From positions 1 through 64,000 of the forward strand of contig JAEUUJ010000047.1 in NCBI GenBank assembly GCA_016786495.1: 64,000 nt of DNA, written 5' to 3'. This stretch comes from Cyclobacteriaceae bacterium. Lineage in GTDB: Bacteria; Bacteroidota; Bacteroidia; Cytophagales; Cyclobacteriaceae. Below, piece after piece: positions 26,368-35,849 of the stretch. Positions within the stretch are counted from its first letter, which is position 1, and each line of letters starts with the position of its first letter. Both the position numbers and the translations under genes were made by a program. The notes under the pieces were generated by a model. The model ran no database searches and was not told the origin of the DNA. It saw only the letters and a program-made list of their open reading frames with translations.

Positions 26368-28008
26368 TTACTTCACACTTCGCTCAATTTCGCGCAGGTT
26401 CTCCAACTTCTTATTGCGCAGGAATCCGTTAATATCTTCAAAGTGTTCCCGGATACGCTTGTTTCCGAACTCAAATACTTTTGTAGCCAGTCCGTCGAGG
26501 AAGTCGCGATCGTGCGAAACCAGGATTAATGTTCCGTCAAAATCACGCAACGCATCTTTCAGAATATCTTTTGTTTTGATATCAAGGTGGTTGGTCGGTT
26601 CATCCAGAATCAACAGGTTAACCGGAGAGAGCAACAATTTGATCATCGCCAGACGGGTTTTTTCTCCCCCCGACAACACTTTCACTTTCTTCTCGATTGT
26701 CTCATCGCTGAACATGAAAGCTCCCAGGATGTCTTTAATTTTCGAACGGATATCGCCAAACGCGATCTGATCAATTGTTTGAAATACGGTAAGCTCGCCA
26801 TCGAGTAACGATGCCTGATTTTGTGCGAAGTAACCGATTTGCGCCCCGTGACCAATCTGTAATTTGCCTTCAAAGTCAATTTCACCCATGATTGCTTTAA
26901 TGAAGGTTGATTTACCTTCACCATTCTTTCCCACAAAGGCCACCTTCTCGCCACGCGCAATGGTCACCGAGGCATCTTTGAACACAACATGGTCGCCATA
27001 CTTTTTCGTGATTCCTTCAGCAATAACAGGATAGTTACCCGAACGGGGAGCAGGAGGGAACTTGAGGTTCAGTGCTGAGGTATCCACTTCATCCACCTGC
27101 ACGATTTCGATTTTCTCGAGCATCTTCACCCGCGATTGTACCTGAAGCGTTTTTGAATACGTTCCTTTAAACCGCTCAATAAATGCCTGGATGTCGGCAA
27201 TTTCCTTTTGCTGATCGTCAAACTGTTTTTGCTGCTGCTCGCGTCTTTCTTTTCGCAGTTGCAGGTAGTGCGTGTACTTGGCCTTGTAATCGTAAATCCG
27301 GCCCATCGTTACTTCGATCGTACGGTTGGTCAGGTTGTCGACAAATGTTTTATCGTGACTGATTACGATTACCGCTTTTGCATTGTTGATCAGAAATTCC
27401 TCCAGCCACTGAATCGATTCGATGTCCATGTGGTTGGTGGGCTCATCCAGCAGGATCAGGTCGGGCTTTTGAAGCAGGATTTTGGCCAGTTCAATGCGCA
27501 TGCGCCAGCCACCACTGAATTCGCTGGTAGGACGGGTGAAGTCGGAACGCAGGAAGCCGAGGCCCATCAGCGTTTTCTCCACTTCTGCATCGTAGTTGAT
27601 TTCTTCAATGGAGTAATATTTCTCGCTGAGCTCCGATACCTGTTCAATGATTTTTGCATACTCGTCCGATTCGTAGTCGGTACGCGTCTCCAACTGTTTG
27701 TTCAGCTCTTCCATTTGATTTTTCATGTCATGGATTTTGCCGAACGCTTTCGAGGCTTCTTCAAATACGGTGGCGGTATCGTTGGTGAGCAAATGCTGCG
27801 GCAGGTACGCGATAATGGCATCTTTCGGGGCCGATACCTTACCGCGGGTCGGTTTGTTCACCCCGGCAATGATCTTGAGCAGGGTCGATTTTCCGGCTCC
27901 GTTTTTACCCATGAGGGCAATCCGGTCGTTGTCGTTAATGTTAAAGGTAATGTCCTTAAAAAGGGCCGAACCGTTGAATTCTACGGTTACCGCGTCAACT
28001 GAAATCAT
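26368..28008 (-). CDS. ABC-F family ATPase
   Basis: Soluble protein of 546 residues with two ABC ATPase domains and no membrane part. The first has GKNGAGKST near residue 36 and signature SGGWRMR; the second has GKNGEGKST and LSGGEKTRLA. The charged linker between them (KERREQQQKQFDDQQKE) is typical of ABC-F ribosome-associated factors, which act on translation or, in some members, protect ribosomes from antibiotics. The housekeeping kind is more likely (inference). The ATG at 28008 is preferred over 28083 because a promoter lies between them. Confidence 0.95.
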   Translation of the reverse strand: MISVDAVTVEFNGSALFKDITFNINDNDRIALMGKNGAGKSTLLKIIAGVNKPTRGKVSAPKDAIIAYLPQHLLTNDTATVFEEASKAFGKIHDMKNQMEELNKQLETRTDYESDEYAKIIEQVSELSEKYYSIEEINYDAEVEKTLMGLGFLRSDFTRPTSEFSGGWRMRIELAKILLQKPDLILLDEPTNHMDIESIQWLEEFLINNAKAVIVISHDKTFVDNLTNRTIEVTMGRIYDYKAKYTHYLQLRKERREQQQKQFDDQQKEIADIQAFIERFKGTYSKTLQVQSRVKMLEKIEIVQVDEVDTSALNLKFPPAPRSGNYPVIAEGITKKYGDHVVFKDASVTIARGEKVAFVGKNGEGKSTFIKAIMGEIDFEGKLQIGHGAQIGYFAQNQASLLDGELTVFQTIDQIAFGDIRSKIKDILGAFMFSDETIEKKVKVLSGGEKTRLAMIKLLLSPVNLLILDEPTNHLDIKTKDILKDALRDFDGTLILVSHDRDFLDGLATKVFEFGNKRIREHFEDINGFLRNKKLENLREIERSVK

Positions 28009-28027
28009 CTCGTTTAAAAATAAGCCG

Positions 28028-28056
28028 CAAAGATACCGCTTTTCGATTTCTGACAA
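28028..28056 (-). promoter_or_regulatory. Promoter of the ABC-F gene
   Basis: Minus strand: TTG at 28056-28054, an 18-base spacer, then TATCTTTG at 28035-28028, a perfect -7 box followed by C. This is one of the best Bacteroidota-type promoters in the window. It implies a leader of roughly 15 bases before the ATG at 28008. Confidence 0.5.
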
Positions 28057-28227
28057 TAATCCGCCCCGAAAGTGGGTGCGCAAACGTTACAAAAGTTGCT
28101 AACGGTTGAGAAAATTTGTCCCCAGACGAACCGGAGCAAGCGGGGCTGCTCGTGAATTTGGTTCGCTTTCGCGAGTGGCACGATGTTATTAATCCCCTCG
28201 TTCGAAACACCAAACAAAATCAATACT

Positions 28228-28809
28228 ATGAAAATTAACCGTAATACTTTTTGGACTGTGATGATCGCAGCAGCGTTTTCTTTTGCAGCCTGTGAACCTA
28301 AAAACAAGGCCGAAGACGCAAAAGAGGTAGCTGAAGATCAAAATGAAGCAAAATTTGAAGACACTGAAATTGAAGACGACACCGAGTGGGCTGTTGCCGT
28401 GGCGGATTTGGGCATGATGGAAGTTGAAGCTTCGAAACTTGCTCTGGAGCGCGCAACAACTCCTGCTGTTAAGCAATTTGCGCAAACGATGATTGATGAT
28501 CATACCAAAGCGAATGATGAATTGAAGGCATTGGCAGGTCAGAAGAACATTTCTCTTCCGGGAGTGCTCAGCGACAAAAGTCAGAAGAAATACAACGACC
28601 TGATGGAAAAAACAGGTAAGGATTTCGAAGATGCATACACGGATTGCATGGTAAAAGATCACAAGGAAGCTGTTGACAAGTTTAAGAAAGAGGCTGATAA
28701 AGGCGAAGATGCTGAATTGAAGTCATGGGCAGCCGGCAAGGTGGCTGCGCTTGAGCAACACCTCGAAATGGCGAAGGCAACTGAAAAAACTGTTGATGAG
28801 ATAAAGTAA
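28228..28809 (+). CDS. DUF4142 family lipoprotein
   Basis: Protein of 193 residues from the ATG at 28228 (upstream open frame to 28183 lacks a signal). A lipoprotein signal ends at FAAC (Cys21). After an acidic stretch comes a DUF4142 ferritin-like helical domain: DLGMMEVEASKLALERA, KQFAQTMIDDHTKANDEL and CMVKDHKEAVDKFKKEA. The family is often stress-induced in other bacteria; metal binding is plausible but not shown. A terminator follows. Confidence 0.9.
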   Translation: MKINRNTFWTVMIAAAFSFAACEPKNKAEDAKEVAEDQNEAKFEDTEIEDDTEWAVAVADLGMMEVEASKLALERATTPAVKQFAQTMIDDHTKANDELKALAGQKNISLPGVLSDKSQKKYNDLMEKTGKDFEDAYTDCMVKDHKEAVDKFKKEADKGEDAELKSWAAGKVAALEQHLEMAKATEKTVDEIK

Positions 28810-28837
28810 TCACCTTACGATATCGTATCAGCATGAG

Positions 28838-28870
28838 CAGCCTGGTCGTAAAAGCCGGGCTGTTTTTTTT
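28838..28870 (+). terminator. Intrinsic terminator after the DUF4142 gene
   Basis: CAGCCTGG pairs with CCGGGCTG (one wobble) across a TCGTAAAAG-type loop and is followed by eight T residues at 28863-28870. Confidence 0.85.
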
Positions 28871-28888
28871 ATATCTTGGCGGTATCGC

Positions 28889-29194
28889 ATGCTGCTGCTC
28901 ATCATCTTATATTTTGTTCTGTTCCGCGCATTCTATCGCCTGGCACCCGGTAGAAGCAATACGGGCGGGCGACTGGCCGTATCGGCCTGGGTTGTGTTTG
29001 TAGTTTGGGAGAGTATTTCGTCAGTGGTATTCTTCGGGGTTCTCGAAGCGATTCAACCCGGCTCGTTTCGTAAAGTTCCCGGGTACATTACCGGAACAGC
29101 GCCCTTTCTCATCGGCCTGTTGATTACAGGGATTTATTACCAAACGCTGAAACGGGTCTTGCGCACCGGCAGAGGTTCCTACTGGGTGATGTGA
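28889..29194 (+). CDS. Small membrane protein, unknown function
   Basis: Protein of 101 residues with about three hydrophobic segments (1-14, 30-52, 69-85). Its opening, a hydrophobic helix with YFVLFRAFYRLA, recalls that of the 116-residue protein at 31757 (LIYFVGRKFYELA), so the two may be distant relatives. I do not recognise a named family. A terminator lies downstream, before the permease gene. Confidence 0.6.
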   Translation: MLLLIILYFVLFRAFYRLAPGRSNTGGRLAVSAWVVFVVWESISSVVFFGVLEAIQPGSFRKVPGYITGTAPFLIGLLITGIYYQTLKRVLRTGRGSYWVM

Positions 29195-29254
29195 CCGCCA
29201 GCGACCAGAAAGGTCCGCCTTCGTACGGCATGATCAGGCAGTATCCTTAATCGT

Positions 29255-29274
29255 CACCCAAATTGGGTGTTTTT
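29255..29274 (+). terminator. Intrinsic terminator
   Basis: CACCCAA (29255-29261) and TTGGGTG (29263-29269) form a perfect stem; the practical loop is AAATT. Five T residues follow at 29270-29274. It separates the small membrane gene from the permease gene. Confidence 0.8.
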
Positions 29275-29320
29275 CTGATGGCATGACAATTGGAATGCCG
29301 TGTGCGCCAACCAGATTCCT

Positions 29321-31696
29321 ATGCTAAAGAATTACTTTCTTACCGCCTTCCGCAGCCTGAAGCGCAACAAGCTGCATGCATCCATCAACATCATCGGCCT
29401 TGCCATCGGCATGACGTGTTGCATTTTGATTATTCTCTTCATTCAATTTGAACTGGGGTATGATCGCCAAAACAAGAACGCATCGCGCGTTTACCGGCTT
29501 GCCATTGATTTGGAAGCCAACGATTGGGCAATCTCTGCGTTTCCGCTGGGCGCGCTACTGAAGGAGAACTTTCCGGAGGTTGAGCAGTATGCACGGATAA
29601 AGCCTATTGAAACATTCATCCAGAATTCCAATACCCTGGTCAAGCATAAGGAGAAGGTATTTTTTGCCGACAGTACTGTTTTTGATGTGCTGGATATCAA
29701 ATTACTCAAAGGCAATCCTTCCAATGCACTGGCGAAGATCAACTCGATGGTGCTTACTCCGGAACGGGCGCGGGTGTACTTTGGCGATGAAGACCCGATT
29801 GGAAAAACACTCACGCGGGTCGACAGCAAAACTGAATTTGTGGTCACCGGTATTTTTGAACCGATGCCGTCTAATTCACATGTGCACATGGACATCATGG
29901 TGTCGTCAGAAAATTTCGAAATCATGCGCGCCAATGCAGAAGGCGGCTGGAATTATCTGACCAACCACTACACGTACGTCCTGTTGCCGGATCACTTCGA
30001 CTATGTGACCTTTGAAACAACGATTTCAAAATTCCTGGACAAGTATCATGAACTGAAACCCGAAGACACACCTAACCGGTTGCGGCTTCAGCCACTCACC
30101 GATATCCATCTTCATTCAAACCGGGGGCTGGAGATTGAAGCAAACGGAAACATGAACACCGTTTATATTCTTTCTGCCATTGCATTCTTCATCCTGGTCA
30201 TTGCGTGCATTAATTTCATGAACCTGACTACGGCACAATCGCTGAAGCGCGCCCGTGAAGTAGGCGTTCGGAAGGTGGTGGGCAGTAAGCGGTCGCACCT
30301 GATACTTCAGTTTTTAAGTGAGTCGGTGTTGATTAGCCTGATCGCGCTGGTACTCGCAGCCGTATTGTTAACCCTCGTAGTTCCAAAGTTCAATGAGCTG
30401 TCGGGCAAACAGCTGGTACTAAACCCGATCGAAAACGTAACGGTTGTGCTGGCGTTTGTTGGCATCGCAGCCATTGTCGGATTTATTGCCGGACTATACC
30501 CGGCATTTTTCCTTTCGCGGTTTAATCCGACCACGGTGCTGAAAGGGAACTTCGCTACGAATTTAGGCGGACAGCGCTTACGGAAGGGCCTTGTAGTGTT
30601 TCAGTTTGCCATAGCATTCGTCATTATGGTGGGCACGTACGTGGTGCACAGCCAACTCGAATACATGCGTACGAAAGACATGGGTTTCGATCGCGAACAA
30701 ACCCTGATTGTTAAAATGCCGAAAGACAGCGTTGGCAGTGAGGCGATTAAAAATGAAATGAAACGCCTGGCTTCGGTAAACAATGTTACACAGTTTATCG
30801 AAATACCTGGCAAAATGGTTCGGACCACCAGCATCTGGTACGAAGGTGTGAAAGACAATACGGCAGAGAACCTGTACATCTTCAGCGGTGACCCGGATTT
30901 GATCCAGACGATGGGCATGAAAATGAAGGCCGGACGGTATTTCGAAGCCGGAACCAAGCAGTATGGGAAAGAATTTGTACTCAACGAAACGGCTGTGAGG
31001 CACTTCGGGTGGAAGCCCGAAGAAGCCATCGGTAAGATGATCGATTTTGGTCAGCGGGGAGAGACCCCGGGAAAGGTGATCGGTATTGTTGAAGATTTTC
31101 ACTTCAAAGACCTCCACGAGACGATCGATCCGCTGGTCATGTACCTCGAACCCTATTATGAAGGCTGCTTCATGGCGATGAAATTAAAAGCCGGAAATGT
31201 CAGCCAGTCGGTTACCGAAGTTCAGGACGCCTGGAAGAAGTTTTTACCTCAGTATGAATTCGAGTATCAATTCCTGGATGAATCTTTCAACAGTTTGTTC
31301 GATCAGGAAAAAAGGTTGAGCACGTTGTTTACCATTTTCTCCGGACTTGCCATTTTAATTTCATGTCTAGGTTTGTTTGGACTGGCTTCGTTCACGCTCG
31401 AGCAGAACCGGAAATCGGTCGCCATCCGGAAAGTAATGGGTGCATCGGCATCAAACATCCTGTACATGATGTCGAAAGACTTCCTTAAACTGGTATTGAT
31501 CGGAATGATCGTGGCAACTCCGGTGGCTTACTACGCCATGACGAAGTGGCTGCAGGGGTTTGCGTACAGCGTTGGCTTTGGCTGGCTGGTGTTTATCTAT
31601 GCGGCGGTGGTGGCGTTGCTGGTGGCTTTTATTACCGTGAGTTATCATTCGCTGAAAGCGGCTACTACTAACCCCGTAAATTCCCTGAAGGAGTAA
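29321..31696 (+). CDS. FtsX/MacB-type ABC transporter permease
   Basis: Inner-membrane permease of 791 residues from the ATG at 29321 (a GTG seven codons upstream is less likely). Same duplicated architecture as the permease at 522: helix near 16-38, periplasmic domain, helices near 280-395, a fifth near 423-443, second periplasmic domain and a final FtsX block near 670-775. Loops REVGVRKVVGSKR and KSVAIRKVMGAS mark the two FtsX units. It is more diverged from the other three copies than those at 522 and 54789 are from each other. No ATPase is adjacent. Confidence 0.93.
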   Translation: MLKNYFLTAFRSLKRNKLHASINIIGLAIGMTCCILIILFIQFELGYDRQNKNASRVYRLAIDLEANDWAISAFPLGALLKENFPEVEQYARIKPIETFIQNSNTLVKHKEKVFFADSTVFDVLDIKLLKGNPSNALAKINSMVLTPERARVYFGDEDPIGKTLTRVDSKTEFVVTGIFEPMPSNSHVHMDIMVSSENFEIMRANAEGGWNYLTNHYTYVLLPDHFDYVTFETTISKFLDKYHELKPEDTPNRLRLQPLTDIHLHSNRGLEIEANGNMNTVYILSAIAFFILVIACINFMNLTTAQSLKRAREVGVRKVVGSKRSHLILQFLSESVLISLIALVLAAVLLTLVVPKFNELSGKQLVLNPIENVTVVLAFVGIAAIVGFIAGLYPAFFLSRFNPTTVLKGNFATNLGGQRLRKGLVVFQFAIAFVIMVGTYVVHSQLEYMRTKDMGFDREQTLIVKMPKDSVGSEAIKNEMKRLASVNNVTQFIEIPGKMVRTTSIWYEGVKDNTAENLYIFSGDPDLIQTMGMKMKAGRYFEAGTKQYGKEFVLNETAVRHFGWKPEEAIGKMIDFGQRGETPGKVIGIVEDFHFKDLHETIDPLVMYLEPYYEGCFMAMKLKAGNVSQSVTEVQDAWKKFLPQYEFEYQFLDESFNSLFDQEKRLSTLFTIFSGLAILISCLGLFGLASFTLEQNRKSVAIRKVMGASASNILYMMSKDFLKLVLIGMIVATPVAYYAMTKWLQGFAYSVGFGWLVFIYAAVVALLVAFITVSYHSLKAATTNPVNSLKE

Positions 31697-31756
31697 CACA
31701 CCACTTTTTCGTTTTCAAGATTATTTGCCAGCTTTGGGACGATAAACCCCGGATTT

Positions 31757-32107
31757 ATGCTTGGCTTACTATTAATTTATTTCGTTGGAAGGAAGTTTTA
31801 TGAACTCGCGTTTGAATTTGATAAAAGCAGGTGGGGTTATGCCATCGCTGGAGTAGTTTCATATTACGCTGGTACTATTCTTTCAGCGCTCATCATTGCT
31901 ACAATTATTGAAATCAACAGTCCTGGCTACATAACTGAATCGAATGAATGGGCCGTTAGTTTGTTAGGAATTCCATTCGGGGTGCTCGTCTGTTGGGGCC
32001 TTTTCAAAACTCTCGAAAAGAACTGGAGCAAGGAAAAAGCCGCGCAGCCCAATACGTTAGACGGTGGCATGATCAACAGTAATAACCCGGATCAGCCGAA
32101 CGCATAA
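31757..32107 (+). CDS. Small membrane protein, unknown function
   Basis: Protein of 116 residues with a short N-terminal hydrophobic segment, two further helices (about 27-50 and 68-86) and a polar Asn-rich tail (INSNNPDQPNA). It may be a relative of the protein at 28889. It lies just downstream of a permease and ends against the convergent ABC exporter gene with no gap. Function unknown. Confidence 0.6.
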   Translation: MLGLLLIYFVGRKFYELAFEFDKSRWGYAIAGVVSYYAGTILSALIIATIIEINSPGYITESNEWAVSLLGIPFGVLVCWGLFKTLEKNWSKEKAAQPNTLDGGMINSNNPDQPNA

Positions 32108-33886
32108 TTATTCGCTCTCTAAATACCGTTTAGCCTGCATGGTATAAAGCTCGGCATACTTCTTATTCAGTTGCATCAGTGTTTTGTGTGAGCCCTGTTC
32201 AATGATTTTTCCATGTTCAAGCATAAGAATTTTGGCGGCATTTTTTACCGTGCTGAACCGGTGTGTAATCAGGATCACGGTTTTGCCTTCGGTGTTTTTC
32301 TCGAGCGAAGTAAAAATCTTCTCTTCCGTGACCGCATCAATCGAGGCGGTTGGTTCATCCAGAATGGTGATCGGAGCATTGCGGTAAAACATTCGCGCTA
32401 CGGCCAGCCGCTGGTGTTGGCCCTTCGAAAGGTCGATACCATTTTTGAAATCCTTCCAGATCAGTTGATCGTAGCTTGTAATAAACTCATCGGCTCCGGA
32501 AAACCGCGCAGCCTGCCGGATTTTTTCGTCATCAGGAACATCGGAAATACGCCCTACACCGATCGACTCACGAATCGTCAGGTTGTAGATCGGGAAATCC
32601 TGAAATAGAATTCCGATCGCCTGATGCCAGTCGTCCAGGTTTATTTCGCGCAGATCAATCCCATTAATCAGGATGGCGCCATCGGTTGGATCATACACCC
32701 GGCACAGAAGTTTGATCAAGGTTGTTTTACCGGCACCGTTGACACCGACAATGGCAATCTTTTCACCCGGATTAATGGTGAACGAAAGATTCTCGAGTAC
32801 ATACGGATTCAGTTCCGTGTTTCCGGGGTACCGGAATGATACGTTCCGGAATTCAATTCGCGGGGGTAAATCGAATGTAACCCGTTGTGCCTTCTCATCG
32901 GAAGCTATCTTCGGTTGCAGGTCGAACAACTCGAACCACCGTGCGGCATACCGGGCCGCTTCTTCCGTGAACGATATCGATTCAATGTAGCTGTTGACCG
33001 TTTGATAGAAACGGGTGTAGGTGTTGAAAGCCAGCAGCAGTCCGCCCACCGCAATGGTTCCTGCCAGTGCCTCGCGTGTCATCAGGGCGATGGCGGCAAA
33101 CAGAAAGATCAGGTACCAGATGCTCAGCAATCCGTAGGAAACGGATCGTCTTCGTTCGGCAGCAATAATCTTTTGGTTGAACGATACCTTCTTCTCGCGC
33201 ACCTGTTCCTTGAGCCAGTGCTTTAACTTCAGCAGGATCACATCCACGGCCTTTTGCAGTTGCTCGAAGTGGGAGATGCGGTTTCCGATCATCCGATGAT
33301 CATCGATCGACAGGTGACGAACCCGGAAAACTTCCATGCTATACTTTTTGTAGAAGAAATACACGGGTCCGGCCGCAGCCAGGGCGAACAACACCAGCCA
33401 GGGGCTGAGTCCCCAGAGGATTACCATCGAAGTGATGATACCGGCAAAATTCGTGGCAGAGTTGAAGATGAAATCCTGCACATTTAAAATACTGCCCGAA
33501 CCCCATTCCTGCGCTCCGCGCAGTAAGGTTTGATAGTCGTTGCTTTCAATTGTGCCGATATCCAGTGCGCCCTGTTTTTCGATTTTGAACATCTCGAGCT
33601 GAATGCTTTGTTGCATCCGGAACTTGTTCCGGTTATAGGAAACCACATTTTGGACAATGCTGGGGAGCAGAAAGGAGAGTCCCAGAATAACAGCCGGCCG
33701 GATCAAATCCTGATAGAAAGCGGTGCCCTGCTTGATCGCGATGATGGTGTCAACAATGGAAGAAAAGCTGGCGAACTGAACGTACACGATGGAGCCCATG
33801 AACACATTGAGCAGCAACAGGGTTATGAACAACTTCCGGTTGGTTTCCCAGGCAAAAGCGACAGATTTGAAAACAATGGAAAACAT
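32108..33886 (-). CDS. ABC exporter, fused membrane and ATPase domains
   Basis: Half-transporter of 592 residues that would work as a homodimer (or heterodimer). Membrane domain at about 1-310 with six helices; ATPase domain at about 340-580 with Walker A GVNGAGKTT and Walker B ITILDEPTASIDA. The signature is LSKGQ instead of the usual LSGGQ, a variant seen in this branch of lipid/peptide exporters. Substrate unknown. It is convergent with the small membrane gene and divergent from the ABC ATPase at 33989. Confidence 0.93.
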   Translation of the reverse strand: MFSIVFKSVAFAWETNRKLFITLLLLNVFMGSIVYVQFASFSSIVDTIIAIKQGTAFYQDLIRPAVILGLSFLLPSIVQNVVSYNRNKFRMQQSIQLEMFKIEKQGALDIGTIESNDYQTLLRGAQEWGSGSILNVQDFIFNSATNFAGIITSMVILWGLSPWLVLFALAAAGPVYFFYKKYSMEVFRVRHLSIDDHRMIGNRISHFEQLQKAVDVILLKLKHWLKEQVREKKVSFNQKIIAAERRRSVSYGLLSIWYLIFLFAAIALMTREALAGTIAVGGLLLAFNTYTRFYQTVNSYIESISFTEEAARYAARWFELFDLQPKIASDEKAQRVTFDLPPRIEFRNVSFRYPGNTELNPYVLENLSFTINPGEKIAIVGVNGAGKTTLIKLLCRVYDPTDGAILINGIDLREINLDDWHQAIGILFQDFPIYNLTIRESIGVGRISDVPDDEKIRQAARFSGADEFITSYDQLIWKDFKNGIDLSKGQHQRLAVARMFYRNAPITILDEPTASIDAVTEEKIFTSLEKNTEGKTVILITHRFSTVKNAAKILMLEHGKIIEQGSHKTLMQLNKKYAELYTMQAKRYLESE

Positions 33887-33988
33887 AGGCGATCCGCCCG
33901 CGAAGATTCCTGACGCGGTAATCGAAGGTATTCATTTTACCGTGACTGCAAATACCAAATGTGTAAAGGTTTTGATAGCTTGCATACC

Positions 33989-34987
33989 ATGCCGTTATTG
34001 AAAGTTTCGAGCGTTAGCCGCCAATTTGAAAACACCGCTGCGGTTGATGCTGTCAGCTTCTCCCAAAACAAACTTGAGAAAATCGCGATAGCCGGGGAGA
34101 CCGGTTCGGGTAAAAGCACGTTGCTGAAGATGATCGCGGGGTTAATCCAGCCCGACACAGGTTCGATACACTTTGACGGAGAATTGATTGCCGGCCCCGA
34201 TGATAAGCTGGTGCCCGGGCATCCTGCTATTGCTTACCTGTCGCAGCACTTTGAGTTACAGAAGTTTTTACGTGTTGAACAGGTGCTGGAATATGCCAAC
34301 AAGCTTTCGCCCGACGAGGCCGGAACGTTGTTTGAGATCTGCCGGATTGATCACCTGCTGAAACGTAAAACCGATGAATTGTCGGGCGGGGAGAAGCAGC
34401 GCATTGCGATCGCGCGGTTATTGATTTCCGCGCCCCGGATGTTGCTGCTGGATGAGCCGTTTTCAAACCTCGACATGACGCAGCGAAACACGCTGAAGAT
34501 GGTGCTGGAAGACCTTTGTAAAGGGCTAAAGATTACGTGCATTCTCGTATCGCACGATCCGCAGGATGTACTTACCTGGGCTGATAAAATCCTGATTATG
34601 CGCAACGGAAAGGTAGTGCAGAAGGGCACGCCTGAAAATGTATACAAGATGCCGGTGAATGCCTACACAGCCGGATTGTTTGGTAAGTTCTCGCGGGTTT
34701 CGGTTACGGAAACGTTACTGCCGTTGCCGGGCCGAAGCAACATCAAACGAAAGGAATTGTTCGTGCGGCCGGAAAACCTTCAACTCGTTCCGCGGGGCGG
34801 CAAGTCGGTAAAAGGAAAAATCACCAAAGTGGTGTTTACCGGAAACTCGTATGAGCTTGACGTGGAAACTGAGCAGGAAGAACTGACCATTCAAACGGAT
34901 AAGAACCGATATGCGGCTGGCGATACGGTATACATTTCGCTTTCTCCTGCTTATATTGCGCTGCTGAAAAAACTTAACTCCCGTTAA
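33989..34987 (+). CDS. ABC transporter ATPase with C-terminal TOBE domain
   Basis: Protein of 332 residues from the ATG at 33989 (an ATG at 33959 adds ten non-family residues). ATPase domain at about 1-230 with GETGSGKST, signature LSGGEKQR and LLLDEPFSNLD. The C-terminal part (RPENLQLVPRGG to the end) is a TOBE domain as in CysA/PotA/FbpC-type importers. Such ATPases power sulfate, polyamine or iron import, but no permease or binding protein is nearby. Three bases separate it from a response-regulator gene, so the two are probably co-transcribed. Confidence 0.9.
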   Translation: MPLLKVSSVSRQFENTAAVDAVSFSQNKLEKIAIAGETGSGKSTLLKMIAGLIQPDTGSIHFDGELIAGPDDKLVPGHPAIAYLSQHFELQKFLRVEQVLEYANKLSPDEAGTLFEICRIDHLLKRKTDELSGGEKQRIAIARLLISAPRMLLLDEPFSNLDMTQRNTLKMVLEDLCKGLKITCILVSHDPQDVLTWADKILIMRNGKVVQKGTPENVYKMPVNAYTAGLFGKFSRVSVTETLLPLPGRSNIKRKELFVRPENLQLVPRGGKSVKGKITKVVFTGNSYELDVETEQEELTIQTDKNRYAAGDTVYISLSPAYIALLKKLNSR

Positions 34988-34990
34988 ACT

Positions 34991-35350
34991 ATGCGCGTAC
35001 TTGTCTGTGAAGATGACGAAATGGTGATCAAGATCGTGGAGATCGCTTTGAAGGATCAAAACGTGGAGCTGGTTGCTGTGCGTGACGGCCAGCAGGGGAT
35101 CGACCGGCTTGAGCGGGGCGAGGAATTCGACCTGATCATTACAGACCTTCACATGCCGAACAAAAACGGTGACGACATTCTGAAACTGGTTCGGGAAGAC
35201 ATGAAAAGTAATATCCCGATTGTGATGTTTTCATCGGATGGGGAAGAGGAAGTGATCGCATTGGCGCTCAAACTGGGCATCAACGATTTCATCGTGAAGC
35301 CAATTACGGTTGACAAGTTTTTGAAGAAGATCAAAAAGTACCTGAAGTAG
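34991..35350 (+). CDS. Stand-alone response regulator receiver protein
   Basis: Protein of 119 residues consisting only of a CheY-like receiver domain. Acidic pocket residues are in VCEDDE, the phosphorylated aspartate is Asp52 (ITDLHMP), the switch Ser is in VMFSSDG and the conserved lysine is in IVKPIT. There is no output domain and no histidine kinase beside it. It lies 3 bases after the ABC ATPase gene. Confidence 0.94.
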   Translation: MRVLVCEDDEMVIKIVEIALKDQNVELVAVRDGQQGIDRLERGEEFDLIITDLHMPNKNGDDILKLVREDMKSNIPIVMFSSDGEEEVIALALKLGINDFIVKPITVDKFLKKIKKYLK

Positions 35351-35459
35351 TTCTTCCTTTCTCTCTCGCGCTCCAGTTCAAAAATACACCAATGAGCGTG
35401 AGGTTCTGCTGCCGCTACGCTGCCGATATTTACGGACTCCCGCGTAACCGGGATTGCCG

Positions 35460-35849
35460 ATGTCAAAATTTCCTTTTATTAGTTCCGCCCATGCGATTAC
35501 CGTCCTGCGCGTGGTTACTGCCCTCATTTTTGTAGCACACGCGGCTGTCCGGATTGTTACATCAACCATCGGACAATTCGGATCTTTTCTGGAGGACAAA
35601 GGGTTCAGTTTCGGAGTACTGATCGTTTGGCTGATTACGATTTATGAAATCGCGGGCGGGCTGCTGCTCGCATTCGGCATCTTCACGCGCTGGCTGGCGC
35701 TCGGATTTATAATCCTCATCGCGGTTGGTATTGTGATCATCCATGCGGCAAATGGCTGGTTTGTGGGTGAGCATGGAACGGGCGGAATGGAATACAGCGT
35801 CTTGCTGATTGCAGCGCTGATCGTGATTGCCTCCTCCGATAAAAACTAA
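35460..35849 (+). CDS. DoxX family membrane protein
   Basis: Protein of 129 residues with four helices. Starts at the ATG at 35460; the upstream codon at 35454 is a TTG. Typical DoxX features are VTALIFVAHAAVRI, TIYEIAGGLLLAFGIFTRW and the C-terminal VLLIAALIVIA. DoxX proteins are small inner-membrane proteins connected with redox or thiosulfate metabolism in some organisms; the role here is unknown. It is convergent with the YihY-family gene with no gap. Confidence 0.88.
   Translation: MSKFPFISSAHAITVLRVVTALIFVAHAAVRIVTSTIGQFGSFLEDKGFSFGVLIVWLITIYEIAGGLLLAFGIFTRWLALGFIILIAVGIVIIHAANGWFVGEHGTGGMEYSVLLIAALIVIASSDKN

Noticed and set aside
27208-28002. 264-residue reading frame on the plus strand
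   Set aside because: It is antisense to the well-supported ABC-F gene and shows no recognisable protein features.
28009-28083. Longer N-terminus for the ABC-F protein
   Set aside because: A good promoter (TTG, 18 bases, TATCTTTG) lies within this stretch, and the family N-terminus fits the ATG at 28008.
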